Shown here piece by piece: positions 42,365 through 52,256 of a stretch of 64,000 nt of DNA. The notes beneath the pieces were generated by a model, which was not told the origin of the DNA, ran no database searches, and saw only the letters and a list, made by a program, of their open reading frames with translations. Where the stretch lies: assembly GCF_000789235.1 (NCBI RefSeq), contig NZ_KN525716.1, positions 1,403,674 through 1,467,673 of the forward strand, written 5' to 3'. Each line of letters begins with the position of its first letter. Position 1 is the stretch's first letter. A program made the translations under genes and the position numbers. Source of the DNA: Wocania ichthyoenteri Th78. Its GTDB lineage: Bacteria; Bacteroidota; Bacteroidia; Flavobacteriales; Flavobacteriaceae.

Positions 42365-42721
42365 ATTAATTCGATTTAGGTTAAAATTATTTTTCTCAGT
42401 TTTATTTTAAAATTTAAAATGCTATCGAAGATTTTGAAAAATCAAAACCTTTGATGAGGGAAAAATGGATAATTAACTTAAAAATCGAACGTAAAAAAAC
42501 GCATAGATTTTTTAAACACTATGAGGGAATTGTGACTATAAAGTCACGAAAATGGATTAATGAAACTTAATGAGCTGAGGGGAATTGATTTGGGTGCTTA
42601 TTAAGAGCTGCTAAAGTAGGTCAACGTAGTCAAATACTAGAAATATAATCGATAAAGTGACTGCTTTTATCGATTAAACGTCAAAATACACTAATGTTAT
42701 TAACAATTGACTGTTGAAAAC
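42365..42721. other. Intergenic stretch with two small dyads
   Basis: No gene is seen. GTGACT-ATAA-AGTCAC at 42532-42547 and AATCGATAAA...TTTATCGATT at 42647-42675 are the only marked symmetries. The second could terminate the LacI-type gene, which ends at 42722 on the minus strand, though its T tract is poor. The upstream half probably contains the promoter of the small lipoprotein gene. Confidence 0.5.
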
Positions 42722-43729
42722 TTATAAAGTAGAGCCGTTTTCGATTAAGCTTGTTTTGACTATTTTAGTTTTAAAATCTGATTGTTCTCCAGACACGTTA
42801 CGTAATCTTTTAACTAACATTTGTGCTGCATTTGTTCCAATTTCTTTTGCATGCTGTCTTATAGTAGTTAATCGTGGTATGGAATGATTAGACACTGATT
42901 GACTTGAAAATCCTATTACCGAAATATCTTTTGGCACTTTAAAACCAAAACTTATAGCCACATTAATAGCAATAACACCAGAAGCACTATCTGCAGCAAT
43001 TACCGCATCAATGTCTTCATGCTCCTTCATGAAAGCTTTTATCTTGTCTTGAGAATCATCTTCTTTTTTTATATTTAAAACTAATGCTTTATACTCTGAA
43101 CTTTCCAAAATAGCCTTATTATATCCTCTTTCTCTTAATTTACCTACGCTTAAATCATCAATATTGCTAATAAAGGCTATTTGCTTTCTGTTCTCCTCCA
43201 GTAATTTTTTTGTAGCTCTGTAGGTTGCATCAAAGTCGTCAACAATTACTTTATCACACAAAACATCATGGGCGACTCTATCAAACATTACTATTGGCAA
43301 ACCTTGTTTAATTGTTTTTTTAAAATGCTCAACTTCATTTTTTATTTGTGTTTCTTCTGATACACATAAAATAAATCCATCTACGCTACCGTTTGCTAAT
43401 AATTGCAAACTTTCTTTTTCTTTTTCTAAAGATTCGTTAGAAATACAAGTAATAATATTATATCCGTGTTGCGTGGCTTCTCGCTCAATTCCAAATAAAA
43501 CCTTTGATAAAAAGTGATTTAGAATATCTGGTATAATAACACCAATTGTATTTGTTCTATTTTGTTTTAAGCTTAAAGCTACTTTATTTGGCTTGTAGTT
43601 ATATAAATCTGCAAGTTCTTTAACACGCTTAATCGTTTCTTCTCCAATTTCTTCACTATTATTTAAAGCTTTAGAGACTGTAGATATTGAAACATTTAAC
43701 TCTTTTGCTAATTGTTTTAAAGTAACCAT
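42722..43729 (-). CDS. LacI-family transcriptional regulator
   Basis: The 335-residue repressor has the N-terminal LacI headpiece (TLKQLAKELNVSISTVSKALNNSEEIGEETIKRV) and a periplasmic-binding-protein-like effector domain (TIGVIIPDILNHFLSKVLFGIE, DGFILCVSEE, VIGFSSQSVSNHSIPRLTTIRQ). The serine-rich GFSSQSVSNHSIP replaces the common GFDD motif at the sugar pocket. It lies on the same strand as the lipoprotein and NagB genes and probably controls amino-sugar or glycan genes of this region. Its effector is unknown. Confidence 0.9.
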   Translation of the reverse strand: MVTLKQLAKELNVSISTVSKALNNSEEIGEETIKRVKELADLYNYKPNKVALSLKQNRTNTIGVIIPDILNHFLSKVLFGIEREATQHGYNIITCISNESLEKEKESLQLLANGSVDGFILCVSEETQIKNEVEHFKKTIKQGLPIVMFDRVAHDVLCDKVIVDDFDATYRATKKLLEENRKQIAFISNIDDLSVGKLRERGYNKAILESSEYKALVLNIKKEDDSQDKIKAFMKEHEDIDAVIAADSASGVIAINVAISFGFKVPKDISVIGFSSQSVSNHSIPRLTTIRQHAKEIGTNAAQMLVKRLRNVSGEQSDFKTKIVKTSLIENGSTL

Positions 43730-43766
43730 TCTGTTTATATATTTATTTTATAAAGGATGCAATTTA

Positions 43767-43774
43767 CAAAATTA
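43767..43774 (-). promoter_or_regulatory. Candidate -7 box of the LacI-type gene
   Basis: TAATTTTG on the minus strand matches TAnnTTTG and lies 37 bases before the ATG. No TTG occurs at the usual -33 distance, so the call rests on one element. Confidence 0.35.
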
Positions 43775-43854
43775 CATAATGCAACATATATAGTCTTGAA
43801 ATTTGTTGGATGTAGAAATAAAAAAAAGTTCGTCCGGTTAGAAAAGGTATTAAA

Positions 43855-43918
43855 AAACAATAGCAGCGTTACAAACACTTACTTTTTTCTTCTAAAAAAT
43901 GAGATTGTAACGCTGCTA
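43855..43918 (-). terminator. Long inverted repeat, probable terminator of the lipocalin-like gene
   Basis: TAGCAGCGTTACAA (43861-43874) and TTGTAACGCTGCTA (43905-43918) are perfect 14-base arms around a 30-base loop that itself can fold (TTTTTT...AAAAAA). On the minus strand the structure is followed by TTGTTTTTTAA. It lies between the lipoprotein stop at 43995 and the LacI-type gene. Confidence 0.7.
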
Positions 43919-43994
43919 ATTAATTAAAAAACTAAGTATAGTTTGACTAATTCCTACATACTCAATAATGTATTATAAATGAATAATATCACTT

Positions 43995-44441
43995 TTATCT
44001 AATTCTTACATACTTTTCAAGAATTTCTCTATTAATTCCAGCTTCTTTAACTTCTTCTATTCCTTTTTGAATCAAAGTATCTCCTTTAATTCGAATTGTA
44101 AATGGGAACTCATGATTTTTCAATGTCTCTATGCCTATATAATTTAAAACTTCTGTATAATTATTTCCTTTTAAAATATATTTACCTCCTCCTCCATAAA
44201 AATTATTTACACTATTATTTTCTTGATTAAAAAAAGCAAAATGAGTATCATTAATGATTTTTATAAAACTAGTATGCGTTAAATCTTTTATTTTTAAAGA
44301 ATCATTTTCTTTAACTTCAGCATATACCATTTTCCATGTGCCTTTTATTGCATTGTTTGGATTAATGTCTTTTTTATTCGTGCAGTTATGTGATACTAAA
44401 ATTAAAATAACACCTAAAACTAGTTTTTCTATTTTTTTCAT
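43995..44441 (-). CDS. Lipocalin-like small lipoprotein
   Basis: The 148-residue lipoprotein (Cys20 in VSHNC) has the opening AIKGTWKMVYAEVKENDSL typical of lipocalin-like and DUF4488-type domains, followed by beta strands such as TSFIKIINDTHFAFFNQ and GKYILKGNNYTEVLNYI and the end FPFTIRIKGDTLIQKG. The 'G-x-W' start is the main support. Ligand and role are unknown. It lies 13 bases downstream of the NagB-LmbE gene, so it probably shares its transcript. Confidence 0.7.
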   Translation of the reverse strand: MKKIEKLVLGVILILVSHNCTNKKDINPNNAIKGTWKMVYAEVKENDSLKIKDLTHTSFIKIINDTHFAFFNQENNSVNNFYGGGGKYILKGNNYTEVLNYIGIETLKNHEFPFTIRIKGDTLIQKGIEEVKEAGINREILEKYVRIR

Positions 44442-44454
44442 TTATAAAAATTAA

Positions 44455-46383
44455 TTAAAATTTGTAACGTTTAAAAGCCTCAATAGCGGCATAATCTGCC
44501 AACCCTAAATCATTATATTTTTTTGCTGTTAACCTGTTTCTGTCTTCAACACGCACCCAAAACTCTCTAGAATCATCTCCTTGAAACATAACACCATCTT
44601 TTTGAGATTGATGATAAAAAATGGCATGACGCTTTTTGAGTACTTGATCTGGGCTCATTGGCACTGCCATTTCTATTTGATAAGGCTCCCACTCGTGCCA
44701 TGCGCCACGGTATAACCATACCCAACAATCGTTCATGTAACTATAGTGTTTTAATTTTTTTAATGCTTCAAACAAACTATCTAAACAAACTTTATGGGTT
44801 CCATGTGGGTCTGCTAAATCGCCTGCTGCATATATTTGATGTGGCTTTACGTGGTCGATTAGACTACACATAATATCTATATCATCATCTGAAAGCTTAT
44901 TTTTCTTTACAGTTCCTGTTTCGTAAAATGGTAAGTCAAGAAAATAAACGTTTGAATCATCTACTCCTAAATACCTCGTGGCTGCAAGCGATTCACTTCG
45001 TCTTATCAGTCCTTTTAATTTTCTAACTTCAATAGAATCTATATTGTTATCTGTTTTGCTTTTTAAAAAGTTTATAATGCTATCTGATTCAACAGAATTT
45101 GCATTTAACGATTTAGATATTTCTGCAAACTTTAATGCCTCTTCATCAGAAACTGCTATATTTCCAGATGTTTGATAAGCAACATGTACATCGTGACCTT
45201 GCTCTACCAGCCTATCTATAGTACCACCCATAGAAATCATATCATCATCTGGATGTGGACTAAATATAATTACTCTCTTTTTTTCTGGAGTTGCTCTTTC
45301 TGGCCTATTAGTGTCATCTGCAAATGGTTTTCCTCCAGGCCATCCTGTAATAGTATGCTGCATTTTGTTAAACATTTTAATATTTAAATTGTATGCAGTA
45401 CCATCTTCAGTTAAAAGACTAGACATTCCATTATCATTGTAATCTTTATCTGTTAATTTTAAAAAAGGTTTATCTGTTAAAGCACTTAACCAAACAACAG
45501 CTTTAAGTTTTAAGGTATCTGTCCATATACAAGAGGTTACTAACCAAGGTGTTTTTACTCTAGTTAATTCTGATGATGCATCTTTGTCTAAAACAAAAGT
45601 TGTATTATTATGTTCTTGTAAATAGGTTGCGGGTACTTGAGAAGTGATTTCACCCTCAATTGTCTTTTTAAGAATTTTTGCTTTACTTATTCCCCAACCT
45701 AATAGCACAATTCTTTTAGCACTTTGCACTGTACCAATACCCATAGTAATAGCTTTTCTAGGCACATTATCAATGCCAAGAAATGCAGGAGCGGCATCTA
45801 TACGTGTAATATGGTCTAATGTAATGCTTCTGGTACCAGAGTTGAAATGAGAACCAGGTTCGTTAAAACCTATATGTCCCGTTCTACCTATTCCTAAAAG
45901 CTGAAAATCTAAACCGCCATGTGCTTTAATTTTCATTTCATAATCTATACAATATTGATATAAATCTTCTGCTTTTACTTTACCATCTGGAATATTAATG
46001 TTTTCTGGCAGAATATCAACATGATTGAAAAGATGTTCATGCATGAAATAAAAATAACTCTGAATGTTAGTTCTATCCATTGACAAATATTCATCTAAGT
46101 TAAAGGTAATCACATTTGCAAAACTTAAATTTTCTTCTTTATGCATTCTTACCAGTTCTTCATACACTTTTACTGGCGAAGACCCTGTTGCTAACCCCAA
46201 TACACAAGATTCATTTAATGCGTTTTTCTCTCGTATTAAATTTGCGATTTCTTGAGCTACTAATACTGATGCTTTCTGAGAAGATTCGAAAATAACATTG
46301 TGAATTTTTTCAAAACGAGTATCTTCAAATTTCCCAGGTGTTTTATAAATAACACTCTCATAATTGGCAATATCTACTTTCAT
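44455..46383 (-). CDS. nagB: Glucosamine-6-phosphate deaminase fused to LmbE/PIG-L-type domain
   Basis: The 642-residue protein has an N-terminal NagB domain (about 1-290) with GLATGSSP, the proton-transfer Asp97 in TFNLDEYLSM and His170/Glu175 in GRTGHIGFNEPGS. The position equal to E. coli Asp141 is Thr168. From about 370 on it has a PIG-L/LmbE deacetylase fold with metal motif SPHPDDD (377-380) and later DPHGTH. This fusion is common in Bacteroidota. The first domain makes fructose-6-phosphate and ammonia from glucosamine-6-phosphate; the second may remove acetyl groups from an amino sugar, which is inference. Confidence 0.9.
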   Translation of the reverse strand: MKVDIANYESVIYKTPGKFEDTRFEKIHNVIFESSQKASVLVAQEIANLIREKNALNESCVLGLATGSSPVKVYEELVRMHKEENLSFANVITFNLDEYLSMDRTNIQSYFYFMHEHLFNHVDILPENINIPDGKVKAEDLYQYCIDYEMKIKAHGGLDFQLLGIGRTGHIGFNEPGSHFNSGTRSITLDHITRIDAAPAFLGIDNVPRKAITMGIGTVQSAKRIVLLGWGISKAKILKKTIEGEITSQVPATYLQEHNNTTFVLDKDASSELTRVKTPWLVTSCIWTDTLKLKAVVWLSALTDKPFLKLTDKDYNDNGMSSLLTEDGTAYNLNIKMFNKMQHTITGWPGGKPFADDTNRPERATPEKKRVIIFSPHPDDDMISMGGTIDRLVEQGHDVHVAYQTSGNIAVSDEEALKFAEISKSLNANSVESDSIINFLKSKTDNNIDSIEVRKLKGLIRRSESLAATRYLGVDDSNVYFLDLPFYETGTVKKNKLSDDDIDIMCSLIDHVKPHQIYAAGDLADPHGTHKVCLDSLFEALKKLKHYSYMNDCWVWLYRGAWHEWEPYQIEMAVPMSPDQVLKKRHAIFYHQSQKDGVMFQGDDSREFWVRVEDRNRLTAKKYNDLGLADYAAIEAFKRYKF

Positions 46384-47120
46384 ATTAAAACTTGGTTAGA
46401 GTTATTCTTTTTTATAAAGCAAGCAAAAGCTTAACTACAAAAAGATACTAACTTAAAATTGCACTTTACATTTTTATTGTACTAATTAAGATTTGCAACA
46501 TTAATGTATTAGTAGGCCAAATCGTTTAACTTGTAACTAATATACTACCAAAATATTTGAAATTTTAAACAAAATATATAGACAACATAGTTTTAAAGAT
46601 AGACAACTACATATTGCAGATAAGTGATTATTTTAATTAAAAATTCAAATTTAATTGATTGAATTCATTCTCAAAAATTTACCAACATTCATATAAATAA
46701 ACATTTTTTTGCATTTGATTTAAAAAAATAATTTAATTTCACAATTAAAAGATTGTAAATTAAACATCTAAGTATTTTGAGTTTACATCATAAATTTTTA
46801 TATTGGTATATTATATTTCATATATCATCACATAGTTGCTATTATTCAATACGTTTTTTAAAAAAATTTAACCAACACCATTAATCGCTAATTAATTGTT
46901 GTTTGTCATTAAAAACAGGTTGTATATATATTATTTTTTATATCAAGATTATAATTAAATATTTTGCATACTTATACATTATATAATGTTTAACATATTT
47001 AAAAACTAATAAATTAACTTAAACCATTTATAAATGATAAAAACAAAAAAACAAAACTAAATTAACCCCTCAAGAATAAATCTTGAAGCAATCAAAATTA
47101 AAAACTAATTCAAAAAAATT
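46384..47120. other. Long divergent intergenic region between nagB and the first susC
   Basis: No gene is seen in 737 very AT-rich bases. It must hold the promoters of nagB (minus) and susC (plus). A perfect 14-bp dyad ACATTAT-ATAATGT lies at 46976-46989, about 130 bases before susC. No exact TAnnTTTG box is found for susC on the plus strand. The long leader of susC could carry post-transcriptional control, but no defined structure is visible. Confidence 0.5.
46646..46674 (-). promoter_or_regulatory. Candidate nagB promoter
   Basis: On the minus strand TTG (46672-46674) and TAAATTTG (46646-46653) are separated by 18 bases, close to the Bacteroidota -33/-7 arrangement. This start would leave a 5' leader of about 255 bases before the nagB ATG. 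Confidence 0.4.
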
Positions 47121-50100
47121 ATGATTCAAAAATTACTAAAACTAATGTTTGTGTTTTGCTTGTTGAGTATGCAAAGCATGCAAGCCCAAAGCACAGTAAC
47201 AGGAACTATTACAGACAGCAATACAGGAATCCCTCTTGGAGGAGCAAATGTTGTTGTTAAAGGAACTACCAACGGTGTTTCTACAGATTTTGACGGTAAT
47301 TACAGTATTACTGTTTCCAGCCAATCAGCTATTTTAGTTGTTTCTTACATAGGCTACACTAATCAAGAAATTGCTGTTAACAATCAAACAGTTATTAATG
47401 TATCCTTAGTAGAAGACGCTAGCCAATTAGACGAAGTTGTTGTAACTGCTTTAGGTATTAAAAGAGAACGTAAATCTTTAGGATATTCTGTTCAAGAGAT
47501 TCAAGGTGCTTCTATATCTGAATCAAGAGAGCCTAATATGGTTAATTCCCTATCTGGCAAGATAACAGGTTTACAGGTTATTAAAAGTAGTAACGGTCCA
47601 GCTGGATCTTCTAAAATTGTATTAAGAGGGTATAGCTCTTTAACTGGAGATAACCAACCACTAATTGTGGTTGATGGCACACCAATAAATAACTTTACTG
47701 GGTCATCTAATGAAGGCTTCTGGAGTCCTTCTGCAGATTTAGGTAATGGAATAGCAGATATAAATCCAGATGATATTGAAACCTTATCGGTTTTAAAAGG
47801 TGCTTCTGCAGCTGCATTATATGGTTCACGTGCAGGTAATGGTGTTATTTTAATTACCACTAAAACTGGTAAATCTAGTAAGGGATTAGGCATTTCTTAC
47901 TCAGCAACTACTGGTTTTCAAAGTATTTTTACCAAACCTGATTTACAGAGTAGTTTCGGACAAGGTTCTGTAGGTGTTTATGATGAATATTCTCAATCTA
48001 GTTGGGGACCAAAAATTGCAGGACAAACAGAAACAGGTCCTGAGCAAGGATCGGTTGTTTTTGACAAAGCTTACGATAATATTGGAAACTATTATAAAAA
48101 TGGATTTAGTCAAAATCATAGTCTTTCAGTACAAAACTCATCGGATTCCGGTTCTTTTTATGCTTCTGCAAACTATTTGGATGATGAAGGTATTTCGCCT
48201 TCAGCTACATTAGAACGTTTAAACTTAACAGCAAGAGGTGTTTCTAAATTCGGAAATAATAAGAATTGGACTGCTGATACCAAAGTGCAGTACAATAGAA
48301 CGGTTGCTAACAACAGACCAAGAACTGGTTTTGGAGCTTTAAGCCAATATCAAACCATAATAAATTTTCCGAGTTCACGTGATATTGAACAGTATTCTGC
48401 TGCAGTAGACGAATTTGGTAATCAAATATGGTTTGATCCTAACTCTAATCAAATTAACCCATACTGGGCTAACGAAAGACGTTTAAGTTGGGACTCTAGA
48501 GATCGCTTTATAATAACTGGATCTTTAAAACATCAATTTAATGATTGGTTACATGCTGAAGTTAGAGCAGGAGCAGATTTATATACCACAAATACAGAAT
48601 CAAAGGTATTTGCTGGAACTTCAAGCACTTCTACTTATGGCTTAGGAAAAAACACCTTTATTGAGCAAAATTATAGTACTTTAATAGCAGCTTCTAAAGA
48701 CAATATTTTTGGTAAATTAGGGGGTTCAGTTACTTTAGGTGGTAACTTAATGTCTACAGAGAATAGTAGTATAAGTAGTAATTCAGGAGAGCTACTAGTT
48801 CCTAATTTATTTAGCTTAAATAATGGGGTTGATCCAGCAAGCGTTTCTCAAGGGTTTAGCACTAAAAAAATAAATTCAGCTTATGGACTTTTACAAATAA
48901 ACTATGATGGTTATTTATTTTTAGATGTAACTGGTCGTAATGACTGGTCATCTGCTCTAAGTGAGGCTAATAGATCGTTTTTCTATTCATCTGTTAGTAC
49001 ATCATTTGTCATTTCTGATATGATAACTAAAAACGGGGGCGATTTACCAAGTTGGTTTACTTTTGGTAAAATTAGAGCATCGTATGCCGAGGTAGGTAAT
49101 GATTTGAATCCTTACCAATTGTATAACGCATTTTCTATAGGTAATGATCCTTTAGGAAATACAACGGCTACTACAAATAGTATATTAAGAAATCCTGATA
49201 TTGTAAATGAGCTAATTAAATCTGTTGAGATTGGTTTAGAAGCACGTTTCTTAAATAACAGAGTTGGATTAGATGTGGCTTGGTATAAAACTAACGCATT
49301 TAATCAGATAATACCTCTCCCTTTAGACCCATTTAGCGGGTTTAATTCTAAATGGATAAATGCTGGTGACATTCAAAATAAAGGTCTTGAGATAACTTTA
49401 AAAACTAGAATTTTAGATAATGATGATGGTTTATCTTGGGATATGGACGTTAATTACTCAACAAACGAAAATATCATTAATGAATTAGATGATGATGTTA
49501 CCAAATTTAACTTAGGCGGTTTTGATAACTTTAATGTTAGTGCAGATGTTAGTGGAGATTATGGGGTCATAGTAGGGACAAAATTCCAAAGAGTTGAAGA
49601 CGAAGCTAGCCAATTTTTTGGAAGAATTTTGGTTGATGCTGACGGGTTGCCATTGGCTACAACAGATAAACATGTTTTGGGTTCTCAGCAACCTGATGCA
49701 TTATTAGGTATTACAAATATGTTTACTTATAAAAATTTTGCCTTCAGTTTCTTATTTAGTGCTAGCATTGGAGGAGAAATTTTCTCTGGAACTAATCATG
49801 CCTTACAAAGATCTGGTTTAGGAGCTGTAACAGCATTGAATGGAGAAAGAGCAGATATTGTATTTAATGGTGTTGTAGATGACGGTGCTGGAAATTTAAG
49901 TGAAAACACAACTGGAGCTTCGCCACAAAATTACTGGACAGCCATTACAGGACGCTCTGGTAACTTAGGTATTAATGAGGCAAATGTATATGATGCAACA
50001 CATGTAAGATTAAGAAATGTAAATTTAACTTATACTTTTGATAAAGGATGGTTAGATAGAACTCCTTTTCAAGGATTATCTGTAGGCGTATCAGCCAACA

Positions 50101-50240
50101 ATGTATGGATGATAAAAAATAATCTAAATGGCGTAGACCCTGAGGCAGTAAATGCCACAGCTTCTAATGCTACTGGTTTTGAAAACTTGGCACCACCAAC
50201 GACAAGAACTGTATTTTTTAATATAGCAGCTAAATTTTAA
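47121..50240 (+). CDS. SusC/RagA-type TonB-linked outer-membrane transporter
   Basis: The 1039-residue protein has a signal peptide (MFVFCLLSMQSMQAQS), a carboxypeptidase-regulatory-like domain (VTGTITDSNTGIPLGGANVVVKGT, about 25-105), a TonB-box region (DEVVVTALGIKRERKSLGYS), a plug domain with SLSGKITGLQV and VVDGTPINN, and a 22-strand barrel. It lacks an N-terminal STN domain. Such proteins form a pair with the SusD lipoprotein encoded 12 bases downstream and import oligomeric nutrients. Neighbouring amino-sugar genes suggest an amino-sugar-containing glycan, but this is not proven. Confidence 0.95.
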   Translation: MIQKLLKLMFVFCLLSMQSMQAQSTVTGTITDSNTGIPLGGANVVVKGTTNGVSTDFDGNYSITVSSQSAILVVSYIGYTNQEIAVNNQTVINVSLVEDASQLDEVVVTALGIKRERKSLGYSVQEIQGASISESREPNMVNSLSGKITGLQVIKSSNGPAGSSKIVLRGYSSLTGDNQPLIVVDGTPINNFTGSSNEGFWSPSADLGNGIADINPDDIETLSVLKGASAAALYGSRAGNGVILITTKTGKSSKGLGISYSATTGFQSIFTKPDLQSSFGQGSVGVYDEYSQSSWGPKIAGQTETGPEQGSVVFDKAYDNIGNYYKNGFSQNHSLSVQNSSDSGSFYASANYLDDEGISPSATLERLNLTARGVSKFGNNKNWTADTKVQYNRTVANNRPRTGFGALSQYQTIINFPSSRDIEQYSAAVDEFGNQIWFDPNSNQINPYWANERRLSWDSRDRFIITGSLKHQFNDWLHAEVRAGADLYTTNTESKVFAGTSSTSTYGLGKNTFIEQNYSTLIAASKDNIFGKLGGSVTLGGNLMSTENSSISSNSGELLVPNLFSLNNGVDPASVSQGFSTKKINSAYGLLQINYDGYLFLDVTGRNDWSSALSEANRSFFYSSVSTSFVISDMITKNGGDLPSWFTFGKIRASYAEVGNDLNPYQLYNAFSIGNDPLGNTTATTNSILRNPDIVNELIKSVEIGLEARFLNNRVGLDVAWYKTNAFNQIIPLPLDPFSGFNSKWINAGDIQNKGLEITLKTRILDNDDGLSWDMDVNYSTNENIINELDDDVTKFNLGGFDNFNVSADVSGDYGVIVGTKFQRVEDEASQFFGRILVDADGLPLATTDKHVLGSQQPDALLGITNMFTYKNFAFSFLFSASIGGEIFSGTNHALQRSGLGAVTALNGERADIVFNGVVDDGAGNLSENTTGASPQNYWTAITGRSGNLGINEANVYDATHVRLRNVNLTYTFDKGWLDRTPFQGLSVGVSANNVWMIKNNLNGVDPEAVNATASNATGFENLAPPTTRTVFFNIAAKF

Positions 50241-50252
50241 AAAAGAAAAATT

Positions 50253-52160
50253 ATGAAAAAAGTATTAAGTAAAAAACTGGCACTAATTTGTGCAACATTA
50301 TTGATTTTTTCTTGTAGTGACTTTGAAGAAATCAATAAAGACCCCTTGGCTGCCACTGCAGAGCAAGTAGAAGTAGAATTTTTTATTAATAATTCTATTG
50401 GAGCGGCACAACAAGATCCGCACATAGCAGAACGTGTATTTGTATTATATTGGAAGGATGCTTCAAGAACTTCTAGGTTAGGAGTACTTTCTCATGGACG
50501 TTCAAATGATGGATGGACAAATGACTACTTTAATAGTTATATATCTAAATGGTTGTTAAATATTACGACTGCCATTACTGTAGCAGAAGAGAAAATTGCT
50601 ACAGGAAACGTTAAGGAATATACTGAGAATTTATTGCACATAGCAAGAATATGGAGAGTGTATATTATGAGCGAAATGACCGATGGTTTTGGTCCAATTC
50701 CAATAGATGGATTCAAAGGTAAAAATCCTGAATACAATAGTGTAGAGGATGTCTACAATTTCATGTTAGCTGAATTAGAAGATGCTGTTAGTAAAATTGA
50801 TGATTCAAATACCTTTAAACCAGATGCAGATTTAGATCCAGCTTTTGGATATGATTATGACAAATGGAAAAAATACGGAAACTCTATGAGAATGCGTTTA
50901 GCGATGCGTTTATCTGAAGTAGCTCCTGCTCTTGCAAAACAACATTTTGAAGCTGCTGCTAATAGTGGGCAAATTATTGCTACTTCTGGAGATGATATGA
51001 GAGTGTTTTCTGGCGGTGGCTGGAATAGCTATACAAACCCACAGTCTAGACAATGGAACCCACACTATATAACTCCTGCTTACAGAAATGCAGTTGTAGG
51101 ATTAGGCAGTGTTACCTCTATGGATCAATTACCAGTTGAAGATCAAATTAATCTTAAACCTGCTAATTATTTGGGGATGAAATTTGATGATCATTTTTCA
51201 ATGCTAACTAACGATCCTGCAAAAGGATTCTGGCTTGATGGTTTACCAAACACAATAGACCCTAGATCTTATAAAACGTTTCCAATCCCTGGAAATCTTG
51301 ATGACCCTAGCTATAGTAATTACCCGACTTGGAGTAGCGCCCATACAGTTAGTGAAAGAAATTTACTTGATGATGCTGGTGAAGTTTTAATGACACTTGA
51401 CGGTGCCTTTACTTATAATGCAACTGCAGCTGGAAACACTGGTGAACCAGGTTCTAAAAATCAATTAATATCTGCAGGGTCTTGGCCACGTTTAGGGCTT
51501 AATTTTAGAGAGGGAGATAGTGAGCGTATCTTTTTTCCATCATGGGAAACACATTTCTTAATTGCTGAAGCTGCTGCAAGAGGATGGAGTACACCATTAA
51601 CTGGTAAAGAAGCTTATGAAACTGGAATTTCAGAAAGTTTTGCTTATTATGGTGTTTCAGAACATTTAGCGACTTATTTAGCCTCTGAAGATTATAATAA
51701 CAATGGTACTTCAGTAAGTTGGGATCATACAACAGAACCTCCTGCAAGTGTATCTATGGATTATGTAGATGGTTATACGGGTACTCCTGATACGTTTGAT
51801 TACACTTATCCAAATAACACTATTTATGAAGGTGGAAATGTTAAGAATGACCTTATAACAAAAATTATCACACAAAAGTTTATAGCGTCAAATGCTTGGA
51901 TTCCTCTTGAGATATGGAATGATCATAGAAGATTAGGTTTACCATTCTTTGAAAACCCTGCGGTTGAAAACCCATTCCCAGATTTACCACAATTAAATCC
52001 TGGAAATGTAATGACAAACCAAGTAAATTTCTTTGGACAGCGTATAAAATATCCTTCTTCTTTTGAAAATAATATCCCAGTTGGACATGCTCAAGCTGTA
52101 CAATTATTAGGAGGACCTGACACAGTTCATACACCATTGTGGTGGGCTAAGCAAAATTAA
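50253..52160 (+). CDS. SusD/RagB-type nutrient-binding lipoprotein (SusD-like_2)
   Basis: The 635-residue lipoprotein (Cys21 in LLIFSC) has the SusD opening SDFEEINKDPLAAT, TPR-like helices (RIWRVYIMSEMTDGFGPIPIDG, MRMRLAMRLSEVAPALAKQHFEAAA) and the C-terminal WIPLEIWNDHRRLGLPFF segment. The sequence NKDP at the start and FLIAEAAARGW near the end place it in the SusD-like_2 branch, often linked to peptide or mixed substrates as well as glycans. It sits on top of the SusC barrel as a lid. A terminator follows directly. Confidence 0.93.
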   Translation: MKKVLSKKLALICATLLIFSCSDFEEINKDPLAATAEQVEVEFFINNSIGAAQQDPHIAERVFVLYWKDASRTSRLGVLSHGRSNDGWTNDYFNSYISKWLLNITTAITVAEEKIATGNVKEYTENLLHIARIWRVYIMSEMTDGFGPIPIDGFKGKNPEYNSVEDVYNFMLAELEDAVSKIDDSNTFKPDADLDPAFGYDYDKWKKYGNSMRMRLAMRLSEVAPALAKQHFEAAANSGQIIATSGDDMRVFSGGGWNSYTNPQSRQWNPHYITPAYRNAVVGLGSVTSMDQLPVEDQINLKPANYLGMKFDDHFSMLTNDPAKGFWLDGLPNTIDPRSYKTFPIPGNLDDPSYSNYPTWSSAHTVSERNLLDDAGEVLMTLDGAFTYNATAAGNTGEPGSKNQLISAGSWPRLGLNFREGDSERIFFPSWETHFLIAEAAARGWSTPLTGKEAYETGISESFAYYGVSEHLATYLASEDYNNNGTSVSWDHTTEPPASVSMDYVDGYTGTPDTFDYTYPNNTIYEGGNVKNDLITKIITQKFIASNAWIPLEIWNDHRRLGLPFFENPAVENPFPDLPQLNPGNVMTNQVNFFGQRIKYPSSFENNIPVGHAQAVQLLGGPDTVHTPLWWAKQN

Positions 52161-52186
52161 AATATAATAATAAAAGTTATATTGTT

Positions 52187-52219
52187 AAAAGGGAGAATCG
52201 ATATGATTCTCCCTTTTTT
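52187..52219 (+). terminator. Terminator between susD and the VCBS gene
   Basis: GGGAGAATC (52191-52199) and GATTCTCCC (52205-52213) form a 9-bp stem followed by TTTTTT, 27 bases after the SusD stop. It supports a downstream start for the next gene and may attenuate its expression. Confidence 0.88.
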
Positions 52220-52256
52220 ATTTTTATATTTATCATTCATTATTAAAAGTATTATT

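Noticed and set aside
46384-47120. CRISPR-like or tandem repeat in the AT-rich region
   Set aside because: Only simple AT-rich sequence is present; no regular repeat-spacer pattern is visible here or elsewhere in the window.
52182-52256. Upstream ATG for the VCBS lipoprotein
   Set aside because: That start lies on the susD terminator hairpin; the GTG at 52257 gives a proper lipoprotein signal.
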